Positions 30,245 through 35,281 of a stretch of 35,281 nucleotides of DNA are shown one piece after another; position 1 is the stretch's first letter; the number at the start of each line of letters is the position of its first letter. The notes below the pieces were generated by a model that saw only the letters and a program-made list of their open reading frames with translations, was not told the DNA's origin and did no database searches. The stretch comes from CAVTWS01 sp964390555. GTDB taxonomy: Bacteria > Actinomycetota > Acidimicrobiia > Acidimicrobiales > SHLQ01. Where the stretch lies: the NCBI GenBank assembly GCA_964390555.1, contig CAYMJU010000088.1:1-35281 (forward strand), written 5' to 3'. A program made the position numbers and the translations under genes.

Positions 30245-31444
30245 ATGACCGTAACCTCGTCCGAGCCGTACTTCGACATGTACGACCGGGAGCTCTACGC
30301 CTCGCCGTACCCGATGTTCCGGAGACTGCGCGACGAGGCGCCGCTCTACTACAACGAGCCGTACAACTTCTACGCCGTGAGTCGCCACGAGGACGTCACC
30401 CGCGTTCTGAGCGAACGCGAGACGTTCAGCTCGGCCAAGGGTGGCGTGTACAACATCGCGGCCCTCGGCATCGACCTGCCCGAGGGCCTGTTCATCTTCG
30501 AGGACCCTCCGCAGCACACCATCCACCGGAGCCTGGTGTCGCGTCTGTTCACCCCGCGGGCCATCAACGGGCTCGAGGGCCGCATCCAGGCCCTGTTCTC
30601 GGCGGCGGCCGACGAGCTGATCGGCACCACCTCGTTCGACTTCGTGAAGGACTTCGCCCACATGCTCCCGATCCAGGTGATCGGCATGCTGCTGGGGCTG
30701 CCCGACTCGGATCTCCGGTCGCTGCGCGACACGTTCCACCGCACCCAGAACGAGGGAACCGCCGATCAGAACGGCGACGCCTTGGGCGGCATCGCCGAGG
30801 CGGGGGCGTGGTTCACCGAGTACCTCGACTACCGGGCCGCCAACCCGACCGACGATCTGATGACCCAGCTGCTCAACGTCGAGTTCGAGGATCAGCACGG
30901 CGACCGGCGCACGCTGCGCCGCGACGAGCTGATCACGTTCCTTGTGATCATCACCGGCGCGGGCAGTGACACGACGGTCAACGCCATCGCTTGGGCCGGC
31001 TCGCTGCTCGGCGAGCACCCCGACCAGCGCCGGCTGCTCGTCGAGGACCCGTCGTTGATCCCCAACGCGGTCGAGGAGATCCTGCGCTACGAGTCGATCT
31101 CGTACCACATCTGTCGCACCACCACGACCGACGTCGATCTCCACGGCGCCACGGTGCCCGCGGGCAGCATCGTCGTCACCATGCCGGGGTCGGCCAACCG
31201 CGATGATCGGGTGTTCGACGACCCCGACACCTTCGACATCACCCGCAAGCCCGGCCCGCTGCTCACCTTCTCGTTCGGCCCCCACTTCTGTCTCGGCGCC
31301 TCCCTCGCCCGCATGGAGACCCGCATCGCCATCGCCGAGACTCTCAAGCGCTTCCCCGACTGGGTAGTCGACCACGAAGGCGCCAAGCTCACCACCGGCA
31401 TCGACACGCGGGGATGGGACAACCTCCCGATCACGGTGGTCTGA
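30245..31444 (+). CDS. Cytochrome P450
   Basis: A 399-residue soluble bacterial P450. Seen: FEDPPQHTIHRSLVSRLFTP (helix C, near 85-104), I-helix GAGSDTT (238-244, the oxygen-binding AGxDTT), ExxR in EEILR (Glu278, Arg281) and the heme loop FSFGPHFCLGASLAR with Cys349. Length and motifs are those of class I enzymes that need ferredoxin and reductase, neither of which is in the window. It would hydroxylate or epoxidise a hydrophobic substrate. AGGGG lies 8 nt before ATG 30245. It is flanked by two NTF2-like genes in one operon, an arrangement hinting at a hydroxylation or epoxidation followed by isomerisation or hydrolysis (inference). Confidence 0.95.
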   Translation: MTVTSSEPYFDMYDRELYASPYPMFRRLRDEAPLYYNEPYNFYAVSRHEDVTRVLSERETFSSAKGGVYNIAALGIDLPEGLFIFEDPPQHTIHRSLVSRLFTPRAINGLEGRIQALFSAAADELIGTTSFDFVKDFAHMLPIQVIGMLLGLPDSDLRSLRDTFHRTQNEGTADQNGDALGGIAEAGAWFTEYLDYRAANPTDDLMTQLLNVEFEDQHGDRRTLRRDELITFLVIITGAGSDTTVNAIAWAGSLLGEHPDQRRLLVEDPSLIPNAVEEILRYESISYHICRTTTTDVDLHGATVPAGSIVVTMPGSANRDDRVFDDPDTFDITRKPGPLLTFSFGPHFCLGASLARMETRIAIAETLKRFPDWVVDHEGAKLTTGIDTRGWDNLPITVV

Positions 31445-31481
31445 GCACCCGTCGTGGGCCGCTTCGACCGACAGGGGAGCC

Positions 31482-32030
31482 ATGGATCAGATCCAGGAGT
31501 TGATCGCCCGCGACGGCATCCGGCAGCTGGCCGAGCGTTACGCCCTCGCCGTCGACGGGAAGGACCTTGACACGCTCGCAGCCTTGTTCGCCGACGACGT
31601 GAGCAACGGCCGATTCGGGTCGGGCCCGACCGGCGTGAAGGCGTTCTTCGACCAGGCGTTGCGGCGGTTCCACTGCTCGATGCACCTGGTGGCCAACCAC
31701 GTCATCGACTTCGACGACGACCGTCACGCACACGGCGTCGTGTACTGCCGGGCCCATCACCACGTGCTCGAACCCGAGCACTGGTACGACATGGCGCTCG
31801 CCTACTGGGACACCTACGAGCTCGTCGGTGGTGCCTGGTACTTCCGGAGCCGCAGCGTGAAGTCGTGGTACCGCCAGGAGTTCGGTCACCCCGAGCACGG
31901 CACCGAGCGTGACACCTTGGTGGTGCCGCGGTCGGCGGCCATGCGCGGCCCTCGCATGCCCGAGGCGTTCCCGACGTTCGAGCCCTTCTGGGCTGGGCCG
32001 CCGATACCAATCCCGGGGGAGGCCGAGTAG
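31482..32030 (+). CDS. NTF2-like / SnoaL-like protein (downstream of the P450)
   Basis: A 182-residue NTF2-fold protein distinct from the one upstream of the P450. LIARDGIRQLAERYALAVDG, LDTLAALFADDVSNGRFGSG, FHCSMHLVANHVIDFDDD and ELVGGAWYFRSRSVKSWYR show the alpha-beta cone, and a Pro-rich 35-residue tail follows. Family members include isomerases, dehydratases and epoxide hydrolases; active-site residues are not certain here. GGGGAG sits 2 nt before ATG 31482, which is close. The stop TAG is 2 nt from the GTG of the LLM gene. Confidence 0.85.
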   Translation: MDQIQELIARDGIRQLAERYALAVDGKDLDTLAALFADDVSNGRFGSGPTGVKAFFDQALRRFHCSMHLVANHVIDFDDDRHAHGVVYCRAHHHVLEPEHWYDMALAYWDTYELVGGAWYFRSRSVKSWYRQEFGHPEHGTERDTLVVPRSAAMRGPRMPEAFPTFEPFWAGPPIPIPGEAE

Positions 32031-32032
32031 AC

Positions 32033-32905
32033 GTGGAGATCGGCGTCCGCATTCCCCACACCGGCGGCCACGCCAGCCCGGAGCTGATCCACCAGTGGTG
32101 CACGTTCGCCGACCGAGCCGGCTTCGGTGTGCTCTGGGGCGTCGACCACCTCGTCATGCCCCGACGGGTCGAGTCGAAGTACGTGCTGCCGCGCCGGCCG
32201 GCGGCGATCGCCGACGACGCCGTGTCGGACCTGCTGTCGCCCAACTTCGAGATGATGACCACCCTCGCATACGTCGCCGCGCTCACCGAGCGGATCGCGA
32301 TCGGCACCGCGGTCGCGGTGTTGACGATCCGCAACGCGGTGCTCAACGCCCGCCAGCTCGCGACCCTGGACCGGCTCAGCGGCGGACGCCTGGTGTACGG
32401 CGTCGGCGTCGGCTGGCTGAAAGAGGAGGCCGACGCGATGAACATGCCGTGGGACCGCCGCGGGGCCCGGGCCGACGAGCACATCGACCTCCTGCGCACC
32501 ATCTGGGGCGCGCCGGGCCGCCACGTCGAGTTCCGCGGTCAGTTCTGGGACATCCCGGCCATGGACCCCGAACCCCGTCCGGTGCAACAACCAGTCCCGA
32601 TCCTCATCGGGGGACACAGCGACGCCGCCATCGATCGGGCCGCCCGGCTCGGCGACGGGTGGATCGCGGCCGACATGTCTCCCGAACGTCTCGCCGAGTT
32701 CCTACCCACCCTGCACGCGGCCGCACGTCGCCACGGCCGCGACCCGTCGGCGATCCCCGTCTACTGCAGCACCCGGCAGACGGTGACGAGCGTCGACGAC
32801 GTTCTCCGCTACGAGGACCTGGGCGTCCACTCGCTCCAGGTCGCGGTGGCCACGATGCACGACCTCGAGCGCGTCGCCGACGAGATCCTGCCGGAGCTCC
32901 ATTGA
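32033..32905 (+). CDS. LLM-class (probably F420-dependent) flavin oxidoreductase
   Basis: A 290-residue luciferase-like TIM barrel. MEIGVRIPHTGGHASPELI starts the barrel, then FADRAGFGVLWGVDHLVMP, LTERIAIGTAVAVLTIRN, RLSGGRLVYGVGVGWLKEEA and VPILIGGHSDAAIDRAARLG, the conserved pattern of F420-dependent actinobacterial enzymes. Cofactor choice (F420 or FMN) cannot be read directly. Members reduce enones, transfer hydride in steroid or lipid pathways, or act as monooxygenases. Start GTG 32033, with GGGGAGG about 9 nt upstream. It is the last gene of the run from 26638. The frame of a truncated flavoprotein gene meets it from the other side. Confidence 0.9.
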   Translation: MEIGVRIPHTGGHASPELIHQWCTFADRAGFGVLWGVDHLVMPRRVESKYVLPRRPAAIADDAVSDLLSPNFEMMTTLAYVAALTERIAIGTAVAVLTIRNAVLNARQLATLDRLSGGRLVYGVGVGWLKEEADAMNMPWDRRGARADEHIDLLRTIWGAPGRHVEFRGQFWDIPAMDPEPRPVQQPVPILIGGHSDAAIDRAARLGDGWIAADMSPERLAEFLPTLHAAARRHGRDPSAIPVYCSTRQTVTSVDDVLRYEDLGVHSLQVAVATMHDLERVADEILPELH

Positions 32906-32911
32906 GCTGAT

Positions 32912-33531
32912 CGGATGCTCACCCACCATCGCGAGCGCCTGACCCTGGCCCAGCAGTCGCGCCGCTGACGTTCGGCCAACTCCTCGTCGCTGACACCGCC
33001 GTGACGATCCTCGATCCGGCTCAACAGCTTGGGCACGCCGGTCTTCGGAGGATTCACGCGGGTCGCCCACGAGCCGAGCTCCTCGAACGGGAACACCTCG
33101 TTGTCGAGCGAGCGGCCGCCGTCGCGTTTCGCTCCGATCGCATTCGGTTGGTAGTCGGGGAAGTCCGAGAACGGGTGCAGCCGCACCGGTGTCTTGTCGG
33201 CCAGGTAGCGGATCATCTCGGGACCGGATTCGAGGAAGCCGGACAACGCGTCGGCATCGAGTTGGCCCGGGGCGAGCGCATCGAGGTAGGCGACGACCTC
33301 GTCCATCGAGTCCTCGACGCCCGCCTCCTTGGCGTGGTGGTTCAGCGGGAACCACAACATCCCGCCCGACATCGCCGTCGTCCCACCGACCATGCCCGAC
33401 TTCTCGAGGATGACCACCTGGCCGGCGCCGTGGTCATGGGCGGACAGCGCTGCCACCAGCGCCGCGCCACCGCTGCCGAGGACGACGACATCCGCTTCGA
33501 GATCCCAATCGCCGTCGTGTTCGTTACTCAT
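32912..33531 (-). pseudogene. Frameshifted, truncated FAD-binding oxidoreductase (KstD-like N-terminus)
   Basis: From ATG 33531 (GAGGA 5 nt upstream) the frame encodes a typical FAD-dependent 3-ketosteroid-dehydrogenase/fumarate-reductase-like start: DVVVLGSGGAALVAALSAHD, GGTTAMSGGMLWFPLNHHAK, MIRYLADKTPVRLHPFSDFP and a later SDEELAERQRRDC. Near 32960 the similarity jumps to another frame, which reads LLGQGQALAMVG as full-length relatives do (GQAL motif). The match then ends near the LLM gene. Full members have about 550 residues, so two thirds are missing. It is an inactive relic whose loss may coincide with the junction to the neighbouring operon. Confidence 0.8.
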
Positions 33532-33780
33532 CGGTCCTCGCTGGTGAAGTAGTAGGAGGAGCGGCCGTCAAAGAATCTAGGTCCTCGAGCGCCGCAACGG
33601 GTCACATCGAGGCGCACGACCTCCTCCCGGCGTCTGCTTGATCCGGCGCCTCTATCGCCCACATCAAACATACGAAAAGTCGCACAGTGGCGGCGAGATT
33701 GGATTCGGTCTGCGGCAGCGAGCCACACGTTGATGTCGACTCCATGGCCGGCCGGCCAGCAGCCTGAACAGTGACGGCTG
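33532..33780. other. Gene-free gap between pseudogene and toxin gene
   Basis: This 250-base stretch has a lower GC content than its surroundings and no convincing gene in any frame. An imperfect inverted repeat around ACAGTGACGGCTGT (about 33764-33777) sits just after the MazF-type gene and may be a weak terminator. Confidence 0.4.
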
Positions 33781-34098
33781 TCAAAGCCCGAGCACGAGCC
33801 GGAGACCGTCGTCGATGTCATCGAGCAGGACCTGCGGTACCCGACCCGACTGCTCGGCCAGCAGTGAACGACCGATCAGCTCGAGACCGAGTGGCACCGC
33901 AACGGAGTCCTTGGGCAGCCCCGTCGCCGTCGAGTGAAGCAACACGTTGCCGGCGAGGCCCGCTCGCTCGACATTGGACGTGAGCGGTACGACATGGGTC
34001 TGCCATACATCGACCGCCAAGACGTCGTCCGAGGAGACAACGACGCACGGTCGACGCTTGTCCAGATCGATCCAGTACACGCCCCCGCGCACTACCAC
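33781..34098 (-). CDS. MazF/PemK family toxin
   Basis: A 105-residue MazF-type endoribonuclease. RGGVYWIDLDKRRPCVVVSS is the family start with the conserved Arg, VVPLTSNVERAGLAGNVLL gives the Thr-containing core strand, then GLPKDSVAVPLGLELIGRS and a C-terminal DDIDDGLRLVLGL. These match the PemK fold end to end. GTG 34098 is used; another GTG at 34092 would overlap the antitoxin stop as TAGTG. The gene overlaps the antitoxin gene by 7 nt, antitoxin first. It should cleave mRNA at a short, here unknown, motif. Confidence 0.92.
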   Translation of the reverse strand: MVVRGGVYWIDLDKRRPCVVVSSDDVLAVDVWQTHVVPLTSNVERAGLAGNVLLHSTATGLPKDSVAVPLGLELIGRSLLAEQSGRVPQVLLDDIDDGLRLVLGL

Positions 34099-34325
34099 GG
34101 CGCGGACCGCTCCATTCGTTCCATGATCGCCCGCGACTCGTCATCGGTTGGCGGTTCAGCACCCGCCAACGCAGCGTCAGCGAGCAGCTGTTGCCCGAGG
34201 CTCAACCCACTTCGCGTCGCCGCGTAGTGACGAAGCTGATTGGCGACCCACACCGAAAACGGAACACCGAGACTGTCGATGATCGGCACAACATCATCCG
34301 GAACGCTGATCGTCTTATTCGGCAC
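34092..34325 (-). CDS. Antitoxin of the MazF-type toxin
   Basis: A 77-residue antitoxin with TISVPDDVVPIIDSLGVPFS at the N-terminus, then VWVANQLRHYAATRS, a ribbon-helix-helix or MazE-like DNA-binding half, and an acidic C-terminal tail (PPTDDESRAIMERMERSAPW) that would bind the toxin. It starts with GTG 34325 without a ribosome site; TAGAGT lies 6 nt upstream, so the message is predicted to be leaderless. The palindromes in the promoter fit autoregulation by the complex. Confidence 0.85.
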   Translation of the reverse strand: MPNKTISVPDDVVPIIDSLGVPFSVWVANQLRHYAATRSGLSLGQQLLADAALAGAEPPTDDESRAIMERMERSAPW

Positions 34326-34346
34326 GTACGTACTCTACCTACGTAG
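34324..34346 (-). promoter_or_regulatory. Autoregulatory promoter of the MazEF-type pair
   Basis: Two perfect 8-bp palindromes, ACGTACGT (34324-34331) and CTACGTAG (34339-34346), share the core TACGTA with a 13-bp centre-to-centre spacing. On the minus strand TAGAGT lies between them, 6 nt before the GTG start. A complex bound to both would block the -10 box. Confidence 0.55.
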
Positions 34347-34369
34347 CATCCGGTGTCGACCTGTGCCCG

Positions 34370-35281
34370 TCAGGCACGGAGTGCGAGGGCTGCGATGTCC
34401 TCGTCGATGAGAGGTTGGAGCGACGGGATCCGGGTGTCGCCCTCGGCCGGCTTGAAGTAGCCGCCGCGCCGATGGAAGTTCTTCGCCAGCGCCTCATCGA
34501 GCTCGGGCGCCGGCCCGTTCAGCTCGGCGACCCCGGGGCCGACGCGCTCGGCCACCGCCGCCAGGCGACGCCGGTCGAGCCCCAGGAAGTCGATGAGGTT
34601 GCCGCCGAACAGCGCTCGCACGTCGTCGTCGGGAACGCCGGCGAACGCATCGTGAAGCCACTGCCGGCTGTGGGGCCAGGTGCCCTCGGAGTGCGGGTAA
34701 TCGCGACCCACCGCCATCTGCGCCATGCCCACGTCGTGCCGCATGCCGACCTCGGCCTTGTGTACGAACGAGGCGACGGCCAGGCAGTTGGTCGCCCAGT
34801 ACTCGCTGGGCCGACGCCGCGCCGGAAGGTCGTGTCGGTGCTGCTCGAACACGCCGTCGAGATGCGCCAACGTGGCCGGGATCCAGTCGACGCGGACCTC
34901 GCTCAGCATCAGCCGCAGCCCGGGATGACGGTCGAACACGCCGCCGAGCATGAGCTGCCATAGCGGGCGCCGGGCCGCGGCGCCGTGATTGGCCAGATCG
35001 AGGATGTACGCCTTCGCCACGTAGCCCACGACATGAGCGCGAGCGAGCAACTCGTCGCGGTCGGCGGTGCCGGCGGCCTCGACCGCGTCGCGGTAGATGC
35101 CGTCGAGGGCGTCGTACAGGCTGCCCTGCTCGGTCCCAAACCCGGCGTGAACTACTACGGCGAGCCCGAGCGACGCGCACGCCGCCCAGAACGGATCCCA
35201 GTACTCGTCGTGGAGCGGCGGCATGGCGGCGTGGCGCATGTACCCCGGCGCGTACGTGGCGACGAAGCCGTGGTCGGCGAC
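34370..35281 (-). CDS. Amidohydrolase family protein (fourth), 5' end outside the window
   Basis: The frame runs in from the right edge and ends at 34370, giving 303 residues of a probably 380-400-residue protein. Visible: VADHGFVATYAPGYMR at the edge, DPFWAACASLGLAVVVHAGF (His of the metal site), LWQLMLGGVFDRHPGLRLML then SEVRVDWIPA (Glu), and MAVGRDYPHSEGTWPHSRQW, where the usual GSDYPH has Arg in place of Ser. The C-terminal ALFGGNLIDFLGLD is also standard. It is closest in layout to the amidohydrolase at 15.4-16.8 kb. The N-terminal metal motif is not in the window. It is separated from the operon by the toxin pair. Confidence 0.88.
   Translation of the reverse strand, partial: VADHGFVATYAPGYMRHAAMPPLHDEYWDPFWAACASLGLAVVVHAGFGTEQGSLYDALDGIYRDAVEAAGTADRDELLARAHVVGYVAKAYILDLANHGAAARRPLWQLMLGGVFDRHPGLRLMLSEVRVDWIPATLAHLDGVFEQHRHDLPARRRPSEYWATNCLAVASFVHKAEVGMRHDVGMAQMAVGRDYPHSEGTWPHSRQWLHDAFAGVPDDDVRALFGGNLIDFLGLDRRRLAAVAERVGPGVAELNGPAPELDEALAKNFHRRGGYFKPAEGDTRIPSLQPLIDEDIAALALRA

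Noticed and set aside
33528..33821. A 97-codon minus-strand frame across the gap after the MazF-type gene
   Set aside because: It overlaps the toxin gene end and the flavoprotein start, is rich in Ser/Cys/Arg and has no recognisable domain.

Overview
The window reads as chromosome of a high-GC actinobacterium, most likely an Acidimicrobiia-type lineage (inference). The support is GC-rich third codon positions, many GTG/TTG starts, leaderless promoters with a TANNNT box 6-7 nt before the start codon, an F420-type LLM oxidoreductase, and two lipoproteins whose lipobox Cys is followed by poly-Asp and then a long Thr/Asp/Glu-rich spacer. There are no rRNA or tRNA genes, no CRISPR array, no transposase and no prophage.

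Layout. Positions 1-4.9 kb are a mixed edge: the tail of an upstream gene, a TetR regulator divergent from an SRPBCC/metallo-beta-lactamase-fold pair, a RelE/Phd toxin-antitoxin pair, a RibD/DHFR-like reductase, a PIN-toxin remnant and an NTF2-like protein. Positions 4.9-10.9 kb hold an oligopeptide/nickel-type ABC importer on the minus strand (dppB, a fused dppC-dppD, dppF, then the substrate-binding lipoprotein). Positions 10.9-16.8 kb, also minus, hold a branched-chain-amino-acid-type importer (binding lipoprotein and a fused LivH-LivM permease, no ATPases) with a TIM-barrel isomerase-like gene, headed by an ACMSD-type amidohydrolase. Positions 16.9-19.1 kb hold a divergent pair: a lipocalin-like protein of unknown role and a sulfotransferase. 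Positions 19.1-26.6 kb hold a cupin, a second amidohydrolase with a second cupin and a TauD-type dioxygenase, an orphan molybdopterin hydroxylase large subunit, a 3-alpha-hydroxysteroid-dehydrogenase-like SDR, a 30-codon small ORF and a second SDR. Positions 26.6-32.9 kb are a tight plus-strand operon: amidohydrolase, SDR, nitroreductase, NTF2-like, P450, NTF2-like, LLM oxidoreductase. The right edge has a frameshifted and truncated KstD-like flavoprotein gene, a MazEF-type pair and a fourth, partial amidohydrolase.

How it may work together. Hydroxylating (P450, TauD, molybdenum), dehydrogenating (three SDRs), reducing (nitroreductase, LLM), isomerising/hydrating (NTF2-like) and C-C cleaving or decarboxylating (four amidohydrolases) enzymes lie beside two uptake systems. 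This looks like a catabolic island for a cyclic organic compound, perhaps terpenoid, steroid-like or heteroaromatic; the substrate is not readable from sequence. The most interesting signal is a shared 16-bp palindrome, TGRCAGT-N2-ACTGYCA, at five intergenic sites (10870, 16806, 19580, 25703, 26586). It ties both importers, three amidohydrolase units, the cupins, the SDRs and the molybdenum enzyme into one predicted local regulon whose regulator is probably outside the window.
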